Made by a program: the position numbers and the translations under genes
NCBI GenBank assembly: GCA_054601695.1
Contig: BAAHQB010000073.1
Span: 124,001 to 188,000 of the forward strand
DNA length: 64,000 nucleotides
Reading direction: 5' to 3'
Origin: Amorphochlora amoebiformis
Taxonomy: Eukaryota; Cercozoa; Chlorarachniophyceae
The notes under the pieces: model-generated
Told to the model about the DNA's origin: nothing
Database searches by the model: none
What the model saw: only the letters and a program-made list of their open reading frames with translations
In this document: in pieces, positions 1 through 64,000 of the stretch
Position numbering within the stretch: the first letter of the stretch is position 1
How the letters are laid out: every line of letters begins with the position of its first letter

Positions 1-88
1 TCATGGAATCCCAAATCTAGTGACAGCGTTCCGAACATTTTATAAATATATATATTATGTCGTATGTGTATGTTATGAATTATATGCT

Positions 89-124
<36 letters not shown>

Positions 125-387
125 TATTAATGCATATGTATATATATGTAAATATATACTTATATGTATATGTATAAATGTAGTGTATGTATATTTACAT
201 ATATATATGCATATATATGTGTATATATGTGTATATATATACACATATATACACACATATATATATACACATATATATGTATGTTATGAATTATATACTA
301 TACCTATATATATAGTATATTAATGCATGTACACATAAGTATTATATATACTTATATGTATATGTGTAAATGTAGTGTATGTATATT

Positions 388-452
<65 letters not shown>

Positions 453-619
453 GCATGTTATGAATTATATACTATACCTATATATATATAGTATGTGTAT
501 GTTATGAATTATATACTATACCTATATATATATAGTATATTAATGCATGTACATATATGTATTATATATACTTATATGTATATGTATAAATGTAGTGTAT
601 GTACATTTACATATATATG

Positions 620-650
<31 letters not shown>

Positions 651-916
651 ATACATATATATAGCTCGATCATGGTTAATGGACAAGGTCACATCGTTCC
701 CAAGATATATATATATATATATATACATTTATATATGTGTATGTATACATATATATGTATGTGTATATATATATATATATATATGTATATGTATATAAAT
801 ACACACACACACATGTATACATATATATACATATATATATATATATATCTATATATATATATATATATCATACCTATCATACATTCACATATGCATAGAC
901 ACATATGAATACCGAC

Positions 917-1013
917 CTCAAACTTTTTGGCGTCGTAGTCTCTTCCTTTTTCAATACACAGGTTCCAGATCCAATATTCAGACTTATGCCTCTCCCCAAA
1001 GAACCTATATAAG

Positions 1014-1054
<41 letters not shown>

Positions 1055-1104
1055 GTATATGCACACAATACACAATATGTATATGTATTATATACAACTA
1101 TTCA

Positions 1105-1152
<48 letters not shown>

Positions 1153-1238
1153 GACATCGATGATGTTATTGCGGTACTTAGCCTCCATACCCGAAGACGG
1201 GAATCTACATATATGTATATATATATATGAATATATAT

Positions 1239-1273
<35 letters not shown>

Positions 1274-1329
1274 ATATAAATATACATATGTACATATATA
1301 TATATATATATGTATGTATATATATGTAC

Positions 1330-1414
<85 letters not shown>

Positions 1415-1518
1415 GTACATATATATATATATGTATATACATATAAATATACGCTCTCTCAAAAATTAGGTTCTTCATTATTTTCATACATAACATTTAT
1501 ATATACAGATATAATATA

Positions 1519-1612
<94 letters not shown>

Positions 1613-1614
1613 TG

Positions 1615-1650
<36 letters not shown>

Positions 1651-1711
1651 TAATATACCCCATAGCAATGATCTGTGGGGTGATGTACGAGAGATCCAGG
1701 TTGAAACCGTC
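917..1711 (-). CDS. PTEN-family phosphatase, N-terminal exons (partial, runs off left edge)
   Basis: Three minus-strand exons join in frame: 1659-1711, 1148-1204 and 917-1004, with introns of phase 2, 2 and 0. Seen in the sequence: the joined reading has the start of the PTEN phosphatase domain, with pieces [18 protein letters not shown] then [14 protein letters not shown], and [15 protein letters not shown]. These match the PTEN blocks around 'GFDLDLTYI', 'YRNNIDDV' and 'IYNLCAERHYD'. Known of the family: PTEN and its relatives (voltage-sensing phosphatases, TPTE) remove the 3-phosphate from phosphoinositides at the plasma membrane. The catalytic HCxxGxxR loop would lie in exons left of position 1, so activity cannot be judged. 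The start codon is not identified. The reading frame upstream is compatible with the DEP/BAR/SH3 gene on the same strand, so this may be a separate gene or the C-terminal part of that one. Confidence 0.8.
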
Positions 1712-1721
1712 CTGTATATAT

Positions 1722-1779
<58 letters not shown>

Positions 1780-1870
1780 TACATATATATATATATATTA
1801 ATTACATTTGAATAGTATAATTACTTGATATTTTACCATTTCAGGTATGTACACCGGATTTTGAATCTCC

Positions 1871-1912
<42 letters not shown>

Positions 1913-1998
1913 CTCAGATCTTCGCTGAATTTCGAATAAGACTTATGAAAAACCGACAAATAAAAGGGCTGTATGCATATATGTATATATATATATAT

Positions 1999-2035
<37 letters not shown>

Positions 2036-2341
2036 GTATATGTATATGTATATGTATGTACGATATTTTTAGTACAATTTCGTGTATACCTTTACAGATC
2101 TATTGGGCTGTGCTTGGTATATATCTTTATATGGATATATGTACATATATGTATATATGTGGTGTTTTGGGTAAATTACGTGTATACGGTTGTAATTCGA
2201 CGACTCATGTATCAATTATTGCATGTGAAAATATGTGTTTTGGGTAAAATTACCTTTATAAATCGACGCTTCTTCTTTGATACTTTGCTCTGAAATCAGA
2301 GATTGCATGTAAAATACAAATATTATATATTATATACATAC

Positions 2342-2408
<67 letters not shown>

Positions 2409-2468
2409 CACATATAGATATAAAGATATATGTTTATGAACATTAAATATACATGGGCATATACTTAC

Positions 2469-2508
<40 letters not shown>

Positions 2509-2519
2509 CGTGCACACAC

Positions 2520-23157
<20,638 letters not shown>

Positions 23158-23641
23158 TGGAAATAACGGGTGGGGTTCAGGAGTTCACTTATTTGAGAAA
23201 GCTCTTGTAAGCTTTCCAAAAAGAAACGCAGCTGGTAAGAAAACACGTGATATCCCTGTCAAAATCAAAACAACTAACACTCTGGTTCCTAAATCACATT
23301 CCCAGTATTTTCATATAGGATTTACGCAAGGAGAATGGGCCAAGCAGAGTCTTGTGCACCTGAAAATCTCCCACTTGAGCCCAGTATTGACCAAGGCCGG
23401 AAGGTGAATCCACACAGACGATGACCCTGTAATAGCGTACGGTTATCGCGACATGCCGTTATGTCACGTTTAATACTTCTATGTCACGCAGCTTTGTCCA
23501 CTGTGGAATAATGTTTGGTATTTTCAACTGAAATCCTGCAGAATCTGTGGGGTGCGCTGCGGCACGTCAACGCCAGTTGCAACCACGCGCGTTCTGTGTC
23601 TCCTAATCTTCTTCATCATTATATTCTTCAAAATTTCGCGG
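23158..23641. promoter_or_regulatory. Probable bidirectional promoter between two head-to-head genes
   Basis: 484 bp between the ATG of the DEP/BAR/SH3 gene (minus) and the ATG of the ABC-class ATPase gene (plus). It has mixed composition and no TA microsatellite, in sharp contrast to the introns on either side. I recognise no TATA box or other named motif. A regulatory role is inferred from position only. Confidence 0.4.
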
Positions 23642-54303
<30,662 letters not shown>

Positions 54304-54780
54304 CTTTGTACTAGTTGTATCATGATTTGAGACCTTACATCTACGCTCTTGAACCTCCACGCAGACTTTACTAGTTTAGACTCTGTGTATTCAAATTTGT
54401 ATTCAAATTTGTAACTCCCATATGCCTATATATATATGCAGAAGATGATTCCATGTATCGGTCAACTGTCTTAGAGTGGCGAGATACTAGCTGGATCTAG
54501 TCATAGTCTTACACGTACTAGACGTAGTACTGTACATTCAGACTGGATATCAATACGACCGATGTATCTGACTCTAGATAGAATCATTAATTTTGCTTGT
54601 GATCATGATATATGATACTACTACTACATCGTAGGATTTCCAGCAACTATCATGCTCGCTATATATACGCTAGATACGGTGTTATAATTGTAATGTTAAG
54701 TCTGTTGGTATGGACTTGTCTTGCACGTGCTGACAGGTGCAGAAGGTAATTCTAGAAATTTTTAAGAACTCGGAGCGCGA
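54304..54780. other. Tail-to-tail spacer between the ATPase and kinase genes
   Basis: 477 bp of mixed-composition sequence between the TAG of the ATPase gene and the TAA of the LAMMER kinase gene. It must hold both 3' ends. I see no AATAAA hexamer, no RNA gene and only a trace of TA repeat (about 54427-54440). Confidence 0.5.
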
Positions 54781-54932
54781 TTAAGAAAAAAACTTGTGCT
54801 TCAAGGCCTCAGCGGCTGTTGGCCTTTTCTTTTGATCGAATCGCAGCATATGAAGCAACAGATCGCAGAATTCCTTATGGCGAAACTCATCCTGGTTGTA
54901 TTAGCATAAAGTTACATGTAACATACTGTTAA

Positions 54933-54973
<41 letters not shown>

Positions 54974-55032
54974 GAAAGTTTCATGCCATGTTTATAATTC
55001 AATATTGTCGCTAATTTTAGATTAAATGCATG

Positions 55033-55104
<72 letters not shown>

Positions 55105-55210
55105 ATTCACATATATGTTTATATATATATATATATATATAATATTATATATATACATATGTATGTGTGTGTACATATAATTTATACAAGCACATATATA
55201 ATAGGCAAGT

Positions 55211-55260
<50 letters not shown>

Positions 55261-55812
55261 TATATATATATACATACACGCACGTAGAATATATATATAT
55301 ATATATATATTATAAATATATATATATATATAGAAAACGCATCTGATTTAAATAAAATATTCCCCACACATTGCACACATTCTTACGCAATGAACACATT
55401 CCATAGTATCCATATTTACATCTATACATGCTACATAAGTCAATTGTCAGGAAACTTTCGCAGGCTGCGGTAATATTCAAATATAAAAGATATTAAACAG
55501 ATATAGAGATAGTTGGTACATGTCACCTCTATCTTCTTCGCATTCTCCACTCTCGCGATGGAGGCTCGACTGCTCGCATTTTCCGGCCAGCGAATCCTGC
55601 CTTTGTGGATCCACTCGTCAATACGGTCCTCGCTGGGCAGTATTTGGGAATCACATCAGATATCGGATTCTTTACGGTAGTTTTATTGCAGCTTAATATT
55701 ACATATATATATATATACTTATGTAAACTATAAATGTATACATGAATGAATGTATGTATATTTTAAAATATTATGCGAATTTTTAAATTCATCTATTATA
55801 CATATATACATA

Positions 55813-55851
<39 letters not shown>

Positions 55852-57592
55852 TATATATGTATGTATATTCCTATATATATGTAAATATATATAATATTTA
55901 TATTTCTCATACCAAACAATAACTACCTGGCACTGCGCCGCCGATGGCGAGATTTCTTCGCGTCTGGACTCGAGTTGCCGTGGAGCTTTTCCGCACGAAG
56001 TACCATATGTTCCGGTAGCGGTCGCCCAATGATTTTCTCCATGAGGGCAAGGTGTTCCATGTTTTCGTGAGTCTGAGAACCATCCATGAACTCTCAGGGT
56101 AGGGAAAATTCGTAAGTTGCTTCAACTCCAATTCTGCCCGTATTGTTTAGTGACATATGATATACCTTAAAGAGGAGATCGCCTGTATAAAACTCGGCGA
56201 GGATGCATCCAATTGACCAGATATCAGACGCGTAACTCCAGCCTAGACCTGTAGTAACATTTGAACATCTCAATCTCACATGACAATTACTCTTGTCAGT
56301 TTTATACCCAATATGACTTCTGGAGATCGGTATTGTCTAGTATTGATGATTCGCGAGTGGTGGTCGTCCTCAAAAGTTGCACCACCAAAATCGATCAGGC
56401 GGATACCATCATACACTGGGACCCTGTAGTCCTTCCTGCTTCCCTGCGGAAACATCCAAGATCAGAGACAGAGCCAGACAACACATTAAGTCACGTAGTA
56501 TTTGCTGTGGGATTTAGGCAGTCTCTACCCATTTCTCGAGAGTGTAGTCCGAGACTTCGAGTAAAATATTTTCTGGCTTTAGGTCGGTATGGACGAGCTT
56601 CATGCCATGACAGACTAGTGCATTGCAAACCAATATCAGAATCATTAATCTTACCTCCCTCCGCGTCCATAGGATTATTTGTGTTCAAAATGTTCATGCT
56701 TACATTTGATAGCGTGGAGTAATTGCCGCCCAAACGACCGAATATGTCGCATCTTGAATCTAAAATGAGAGTATTAACAATAGCAGCTAATATGGAGAGC
56801 AATCATGCTAGATCCATGCAAGCAATGTGAGTATTGCTACGCAAGAGGAGGGGATTATTAATGACATGTACAGAAGCTGTACGGAATTAGTGTTCTGAAT
56901 GCAAGGATTGCTGTACTACCCCCTGTAATCGTTCGCCTTGAGGAAATCGTACAAGCTCTTCCCCAGCTTTTCGAAGTTCAGGCACACATGTCTCTGTCCG
57001 CGGTAATTCATCTCGAACTTTCCCTTAAATCGCACGCACAGCCTGAAGACACCGGAAATTGAGAACCAGACCTAAGTGATAAAACATTAATTAAACTTAC
57101 GATTCTTTCTTCGGATCCTTCTCCTTGATCTTCCGTAGGATCTGCTCTTCGACCAGCGCTGCCTCAAGATATCTCTTGACACTTCGAACGACTTTTACGG
57201 CGAGCTCGTCGTTGTATTTCCTGTCGACCACGTTTAAGACCGTCCCGAATGTTCCCTGACCGGCCACGCCAGTCACCTTGTCTGAAAAAATCCAGTAGCA
57301 TCGTCGCACGTGCGCTTGTATACAATCCACCACGGCTGGTGTGGGGTTTCATATGGGGAGTGGCGGCCTTACATCGATCACGGTTGCCAATGTAGTCCCC
57401 CGGACGAATCGATATGCGCCCTTCTCTATCGCTCCCGCTGCCGCTTCTACTTTGGGAAGATGATTCCGTCGAACTAGACGGTGATCGTTTTCGCTTTTGT
57501 CGTTTTCGTCGGCGCTCATCACTCCATCGCCTTCTGTAGTCACGGGATCTGCTCCGTCGTCTCGTCCCACGCCCTCTGTCTTGCCGCTTCAT
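54781..57592 (-). CDS. LAMMER/CLK-family dual-specificity kinase (complete, 10 exons)
   Basis: Exons (5' to 3'): 57373-57592, 57101-57281, 56920-57042, 56704-56759, 56529-56614, 56308-56443, 56166-56248, 55927-56072, 55527-55632, 54781-54891 (TAA). 1248 nt, 415 residues; phases agree throughout. Seen: an Arg/Ser-rich N-terminus ([12 protein letters not shown]), glycine loop [11 protein letters not shown] (about residues 78-88), VAIK lysine in LAVKVV (about K103), catalytic HTDLKPEN (Asp about 204), DFG (about 240), activation segment [18 protein letters not shown], and the family hallmark [11 protein letters not shown] (about 301-311). LAMMER/CLK kinases phosphorylate SR splicing factors in the nucleus. 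In a genome with such repeat-laden introns, splicing control is of obvious interest (inference). Nine introns; only 54892-55526 and 55633-55926 contain TA repeat. Confidence 0.95.
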
Positions 57593-58201
57593 GCGCGATT
57601 TTTTACAGTATTGGAACTTATCAAGTCGGCATGGTCAAACCTATCGCTTTCATCGGAATATCGGGCATTAGGTCAGAATCCGATTTCCACAACGAATCCC
57701 GGGATTCAATCTTCGGTGGGCCACGCCGCCACGGTGGCTGCTTGAGGCCAAGTTGAGGGTCAAGCGACGTAAATAGGAATGAATGGTCATAAGATGTTTG
57801 TGATTAATTGGCCATCTTGTGTCAAATTTACCATCGATGTCACAGCACTAGGTAGTTTTGGAGGTTTGTACTCGATCATTAGGCTATAACATCCTACCTA
57901 TTGGCAGATCTGAACCACAAAATATTACCTCGTGGTGGCTCATTTTATCTGGAGATATGACTCGTTCTAGTTGATTCTAGCAGAAGCGTTTAAATGCATT
58001 TAATCGCAGAGCGCGAAAGTCCGAATGCTGGTCACTGTGGGATATCTAAAAATCAATATCTGAAATCACTGTTTTCGATATGTTAATATCCGGATTTCGA
58101 TTTTCTCAATCCAGTCCCGCGGGTTTTCCCACAAGTCAAAGTGGGGCCCTTTGCTAGGCCTGGCAATCCGTTCGATTTTCGAGCCTGTGACCACCGAAGC
58201 G
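57593..58201. promoter_or_regulatory. Probable bidirectional promoter between kinase and chromodomain genes
   Basis: 609 bp between the kinase ATG (minus) and the chosen ATG of the chromodomain gene (plus). Complex sequence without TA repeat. The frame of the chromodomain exon stays open upstream of its first ATG to about 58060, and an acceptor-like CTCAATCCAG lies near 58113, so a further 5' exon is possible. Confidence 0.35.
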
Positions 58202-59135
58202 ATGCTGACCACCATCACGAAAATGTTCTCCAGTATCCCCGCGGAGCACAGAAAAGAGATTTCGGGAGAAAAGGCGGTTTCCGGGCAGGGAGAAGCCAAG
58301 GAGACGACTCTTGAGTTCAGCTTCACTCCGGCACAAAAATCGGGCACTGCAGAGGACTTCGACGGAGAAAAGTCCAAGAATAACACCGAAAACGTAGATA
58401 GTTGCAAGTTAAACGAGAGTCAGAGCTTGGAGGCGGAAGAAGGCCCTGATTCACTAAGTTCCGATGAGGAATCGCACGATACCAAGGATCGAACCACACC
58501 GGTCAACCTCTCGGAGGACAACGTCGATCAAGACATCGATTCTAAGTCTCAGAATATGGATGCGAAGGGGCAAGAGCTCCAGTCTCGCGTGAAAATTCAA
58601 GTGCTCCAGCAGATGTCGGTTGACAATCCACAGCTCACGCAGCTCAAACCGGGAGAAGATCGATCGATGATTGTTCTTGTCGATTCAGACGAGGAGGTTC
58701 CGCCGGAAATTGAAGGTGTATTTCTGAGATAACCTGTGAGTGTTATTATCTAGCCTAACGCTTCTCTTAGGTGACGTGAAAGTTATAAACGAGCGCTACG
58801 TGCCTCCGTCACACAACCAAGATGAGATCGAGCTATCTATGAGCGATAGAGACGTTATTCTTCTGGATGATGAAGATTCCATATCGTACGACATGAAGAA
58901 CTCCGATGATAAAAATGTTCCTCTGCCCAAGCGTGGTAAGCAGATACCATCATCAAAACTTGATTCATCTGAAATAATATGCTTCAGAGGCCCGCCAAGT
59001 GAACGATGACGAAACCTCCGGAGCAGTCCACCAACTCCCTGACAAACGGTAAATGTTATGAATCGCGGCATAACCAAATACAATAACATATATATATATA
59101 TATATATATGTATATATCTACATATTAAAATATAT

Positions 59136-59201
<66 letters not shown>

Positions 59202-59266
59202 GTATATATATATATATGTAATTTAATAATATACTCACGTATTTACACACATTCACATATGTATAT

Positions 59267-59312
<46 letters not shown>

Positions 59313-59890
59313 AATATATATATATTTGTATATATACATATCATTGTATGTATTTTATAAATACTTCAAAGTATATACATACATCAACATATATATATAT
59401 ATATATATTATATATAAATGATATATATATATATATATATATATATGAGTTTTTAGTTTTAAACATGTATCTTATTATACACATTTATACAAAATAAATA
59501 TTTTGTTCATTTATATAAGTGTATATTCATATTTACATATATACATATTCATACGTATACATATATGTAGATATATATTATTTATAGTACATCTATATAC
59601 ATCCATATTCATATCTAGCTCGAAAAAGCGCAAGGCGGAATCACGTGAGATTGGCTTAAGAAAGAAACCGAAGATCTCAGACAATTCCCTTATCGCAAAC
59701 GATTTCGAGACCTGCGAGGTGGAAAGGATCATAGCTCAGCGAAACGGATTCTACCTAATCAAGTGGAAAGGTAAGACGTGCGTGTTTTGTCACTTAATTA
59801 GTTATTTTAGGGTTGGTGTATATAAACACACAAGAAATACATAAGGATAATATCTGTACTGATATGTATGTGCATATGTGTATGTGTGTG

Positions 59891-59935
<45 letters not shown>

Positions 59936-60612
59936 ATATATATATATATATGCACATATATATACATATATATATATATGTGTGTGTACATAATATATAT
60001 ATATATATACACATATGTATATATATTGTGTGTCTATGTATAGTACATCTATAAAACAATGTATATATAATATATACATATATACATATACATGCATACA
60101 TTTATGTATGCATACAGAGATATTTTTACCTTTATATTGTGGTGTGAATGGGATATACACAAATTAAAATAATCTATGTATGTATGAATAAAATTGTTTG
60201 CACAAGTATATACATATGTACAGGCTATCGACTATCTGACTCGACGTGGGAACCGGAGCAACACCTATCTTCATGCTCAGAGATCCTCTCGGAGTTTCAA
60301 AATGTGAAGGGCAAGCTAGCAGCCGAGCTACCCTCCGGCACCCCCCCGCCGCCTCAACTATATGAGATCGAGCGGATCGTCACCAGGAAAAAGAAGCTCT
60401 ACCTTGTTAAGTGGGTCGATTTCGGTATGGATCAAGCTACTTGGCACTCCAAGGCCGACCTAAAAGCTGTTGGAAAGGGGGAAATGCTGAAGAAGTTTGA
60501 GCATTCGCTTCCCAAGAAGAAGAGTGGCAAGAAAACAAAGTATCCCAAGATTCCGCGGGAAGCCCCCTCCCCTACTCTCACACCCCTTGTGGGAGTGTTC
60601 GCAAGTCAATAG
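58202..60612 (+). CDS. Tandem-chromodomain protein (5 exons)
   Basis: Exons 58202-58715, 58771-58935, 58988-59048, 59619-59770 and 60224-60612 (TAG) join in phase to 426 residues. The N-terminal 250 residues are acidic and Ser-rich, probably disordered, with VDSDEEVPP and VILLDDED patches that resemble SUMO-interacting motifs (inference). A basic KKRKAESR stretch could be a nuclear signal. Chromodomain 1 (about 276-325): [20 protein letters not shown], then [13 protein letters not shown]. Chromodomain 2 (about 344-393): [20 protein letters not shown], then [10 protein letters not shown]. The aromatic cage positions of CD1 (Tyr/Phe, Trp, and Trp in STWEP) are present; CD2 is more divergent. 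Chromodomains read methylated histone lysines; a paired arrangement occurs in CHD-type proteins, but no helicase follows. The first ATG in the long open frame was taken as start. Confidence 0.88.
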
Positions 60613-60916
60613 TCCAGTACGTCCAGTACGTCTAATGGTCTACCGTAGCTTGTACAGTTTCAGTGTTATAATTACCGCACATGCGCAAGCCTGATCATGA
60701 TATATCTTGTATCATAGGCTCGATATAACGTTTATCATCAGGACCATCATAACTAGTAATGGCCTAGCCTTAGCGAATTTGACATCCGGTCCGATCATCG
60801 ATCGGGAGCAACGGTATCGAATTAATCCGTTAATACAGGTTATGTACAACGGTGTGTACCGTGTACAAGTCCGATCAATATGGCTCGGCAATTAATCAAT
60901 GCTCAGTTGAATTGAA
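60613..60916. other. Tail-to-tail spacer between chromodomain and hydratase genes
   Basis: 304 bp without TA repeat separating two stop codons on opposite strands. No gene, RNA or polyadenylation hexamer is recognised. Confidence 0.5.
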
Positions 60917-61126
60917 TTAGACGGCAGTGTCAACGTAAGCATGATTTAGCACAACTGCACCCTCGCTCTCTGTTGTGACGGAGAACCTCCTAAACTTTTC
61001 GCCTGTTGCAGCATCATTCATCTCTCCTTCATCCCAAATGCTTGTTTCCAAACGTGCGCCTGGGAGAGAGATTGATGTATATTTTATAATATATATATAT
61101 ATATATATAGTTTTAGAGAATACATG

Positions 61127-61167
<41 letters not shown>

Positions 61168-61199
61168 TCTCTCATATTTTATCCGTATATATTATGAAA

Positions 61200-61232
<33 letters not shown>

Positions 61233-61305
61233 TTATGTAGATGTATGTATTCACATATTTTTAACATATATTTCGAGCGATGTTATATATATATATATAT
61301 GTACA

Positions 61306-61337
<32 letters not shown>

Positions 61338-61629
61338 AAATCTGTTTTTGTACATTTTCATCATGCATATGGTTTATATATATATTATATTTATATTATA
61401 TATATATATATATTATATATATATATATATATATATGTTGCAAAAATCCTTTGTATTTGTACAGATATGTTACCATTTTTTATAATACGTTAAAATATTC
61501 TTAATATATATATATATTATATACATATATATATATATATGTATTATATACGTAGATTTTGAACAGGTTTATTGTTATATTTATAATATACATTATATAC
61601 ATATATTTAAAGAAACAAAATATGCACAT

Positions 61630-61683
<54 letters not shown>

Positions 61684-61781
61684 ATTTATAGATATATACA
61701 TAAATATAATATATATATATTATATATACATAGAATACCGGGAAGTACAGGAGATGAAAACCGAACACGCATTGCACGGAA
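60917..61781 (-). CDS. MaoC-type hydratase, C-terminal exons (partial)
   Basis: The terminal exon 60917-61059 and the preceding exon 61739-61781 join in phase 1. They read [48 protein letters not shown] then TAV and stop. This matches the end of the 2-enoyl-CoA hydratase 2 domain of peroxisomal multifunctional enzyme type 2 ('VRFSSPVxPGxTLxTEMW', 'VxSNAYVDL'), which hydrates trans-2-enoyl-CoA in beta-oxidation. No peroxisomal SKL-type tail is present: the protein ends in AYVDTAV. The upstream exon is probably one of the 22 nt units encoding HVSDPTK (or HVPDPTK) repeated between 62330 and 63945; it would supply the 'DPxKF' that precedes this block in the family. The catalytic Asp/His segment must lie beyond the right edge. 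Confidence 0.8.
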
Positions 61782-61866
61782 CTAAGTATATGTTATAATA
61801 TATATATGTATATATGTATATATATTTACCTATATATATATATATATATATATCCATATATATATT

Positions 61867-61901
<35 letters not shown>

Positions 61902-61961
61902 GATATATATATATACATATAGTATACATACATGTAGAAATATATTTTTTGCATATATATA

Positions 61962-62041
<80 letters not shown>

Positions 62042-62173
62042 GCAGATAGGTCTATACTGCGCATATTTACAATGTTTATATATAAATATAGTAATAGATA
62101 TGCAAAGAATATTTGTGTTCATCTTCTCTTTTTAACTCTCTCCTCTCTCTCTTTCTCTATATATACAATATGC

Positions 62174-62211
<38 letters not shown>

Positions 62212-62329
62212 ACGTATTTTATACATATACGAATATACATATATATATATATATATATAAAAGTGTATATTATATATATATATATATACATATATAAAAG
62301 TGTATATTATATATATATATATATATATC

Positions 62330-62369
62330 ATTCCTGGTAGGATGAAGAGACTATCTCAGCAGATTCATA

Positions 62370-62404
<35 letters not shown>

Positions 62405-62504
62405 ATATATATATATATATATATTATGTATTTACATATCTAAACATCTTAGTAGGGTCAGGAACATGTCTGAGGACGTGTCCTGCTAAACCCATATTAT
62501 ATAG

Positions 62505-62545
<41 letters not shown>

Positions 62546-62590
62546 GTCTACATATTAGACGTATGTCTGAGCAGATACGTATATATATAT

Positions 62591-62624
<34 letters not shown>

Positions 62625-62641
62625 GTATATACATGTAAATA

Positions 62642-62725
<84 letters not shown>

Positions 62726-63126
62726 GTATATATTGCCAGTGCAGCGGTCCGACAGGCCGGTAGTATGGTTCGGCCCACCAGTAATATGGTGATAGATAAT
62801 CAACTATGGTAGCACACTGGTGTTGTAGGCCAGGGTGCACTATTGTCAGTTTGAAATATGACGAATGGTACATGTTGTAACAATACATACATATATATAT
62901 ATGTATATATATGTATATAGATATATATATATATGCATATTATATTATATATGCATATGTATATCTAAACATTATACCTCGATGGATCGAATATGTCTAT
63001 GCAGATACATATGTATATATATGTATTATATATATATATATATATATACACATATATATATATACATCTATATCTATGTCTAAATATTATACCTTGGTTG
63101 GAACGGAAACATGTCTATGCAGATAC

Positions 63127-63220
<94 letters not shown>

Positions 63221-63255
63221 TATCTATATTATATTTATATATTATATTTATATAC

Positions 63256-63295
<40 letters not shown>

Positions 63296-63419
63296 AAATC
63301 TTATACCTTGGTTGGATCTGAAACATGTCTAAGCAGATACAAACACACATACATATATGTATATATATTTAATATCATATATGTGTGTATATATATACAT
63401 GTATTATATACATATATAT

Positions 63420-63455
<36 letters not shown>

Positions 63456-63635
63456 CTATCTATCTAAATATTATACCTTGATTGGATCTGAAACATGTCT
63501 AAGCAGATACACACACACATATATATATATATGTATATGTATATATATATATAATATATATATATATATCACACACATATATATATATGTATATATATAT
63601 ATAATATCATATATATATATATATATATAATGTGT

Positions 63636-63722
<87 letters not shown>

Positions 63723-63848
63723 CTTATACCTTGGTTGGATCTGAAAAATGTCTAAGCAGATACACACACACATATATATATACATATTATATCATATACA
63801 TATATATATATATATAATATAATATATATATGTATATACATGTGCTAT

Positions 63849-63894
<46 letters not shown>

Positions 63895-63945
63895 AAATCT
63901 TATACCTTGGTTGGATCTAAAACATGTCTTAAGCAGATACACACA
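62330..63945 (-). repeat. Nine copies of a roughly 50 bp unit containing a 22 nt exon-like core
   Basis: Units near 62334, 62455, 62553, 62966, 63075, 63293, 63463, 63720 and 63890. On the minus strand the best copies read CTTAG, then ACATGTTTCAGATCCAACC, then AAG and a GTATAA donor. That 22 nt core encodes HVSDPTK in the phase needed by the next hydratase exon (61739-61781). The copy at 62455 is longer in frame ([15 protein letters not shown]) but has lost the GTATAA donor. Copies are separated by (TA)n. Which copy is spliced cannot be decided by eye. Confidence 0.75.
62738..62880 (-). other. Unassigned complex-sequence island
   Basis: About 140 bp of non-repetitive sequence inside the hydratase intron region. 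On the minus strand it is open in one frame ([20 protein letters not shown]) but no family is recognised and clear splice borders are lacking. Confidence 0.3.
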
Positions 63946-64000
63946 CACACACACAAACATATATATATATATATATATATAAATATATATACTATATATA

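Noticed and set aside
1837-1866. Possible 30 nt exon (IQNPVYIPEM) just before the PTEN exons
   Set aside because: Phase fits, but the acceptor is weak and the peptide does not resemble the PTEN N-terminus; left unassigned.
1890-1975. Non-TA island with an open minus frame (PFYLSVFHKSYSKFSEDLR)
   Set aside because: No GT donor on the minus strand; on the plus strand it has AG and GT borders but no neighbouring plus-strand exons.

Overview
This is a stretch of nuclear DNA from an intron-rich eukaryote, most likely a protist. I cannot name the species. Short exons (8 to 400 bp) with GT-AG borders sit inside introns filled with (TA)n microsatellite. The proteins are plainly eukaryotic: PTEN, BAR/PH/SH3, LAMMER kinase, tandem chromodomain, peroxisomal-type MaoC hydratase. 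Interstitial repeats are TTAGGG-type. All exon models were built by eye from splice borders, frame continuity and family resemblance. A chain of exons that keeps phase through to a stop was the main test.

Layout, left to right: (1) 917-1711, minus strand: N-terminal part of a PTEN-family phosphatase that runs off the left edge. (2) 2520-23157, minus strand: a very long gene with a Pro-rich N-terminus, DEP domain, BAR/F-BAR-like helical domain, PH-like region and SH3 domain; its last exons approach the PTEN exons in a compatible frame. (3) 23642-54303, plus strand: a complete gene of about 33 exons encoding an Arg/Gly-rich N-terminus fused to an 'ABC-class' P-loop ATPase (about 651 residues). 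A 3.6 kb Ty1/copia element (30188-33772), with 238 bp LTRs that differ at one base but a broken gag-pol lacking integrase, sits in one of its introns. (4) 54781-57592, minus strand: a complete 10-exon LAMMER/CLK kinase (415 residues). (5) 58202-60612, plus strand: a complete 5-exon protein with two chromodomains (426 residues). (6) 60917-61781 and probably beyond, minus strand: the 3' end of a MaoC-type hydratase.

The genes are packed. Spacers of about 300-610 bp separate the head-to-head pairs (23158-23641, 57593-58201) and the tail-to-tail pairs (54304-54780, 60613-60916), and these spacers are almost free of TA repeats. Nearly all the bulk is intronic.

The most unusual signal is a family of 'exon echoes'. 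Many exons are flanked, within the adjacent intron, by one to eight partial copies of themselves. Upstream echoes keep the acceptor AG and the exon's 5' part; downstream echoes keep the exon's 3' part and the donor. This implies that introns here grew by tandem duplication with one breakpoint inside an exon and the other in the TA tract, leaving arrays of decoy splice sites. Two introns consist largely or wholly of telomere-type repeats.
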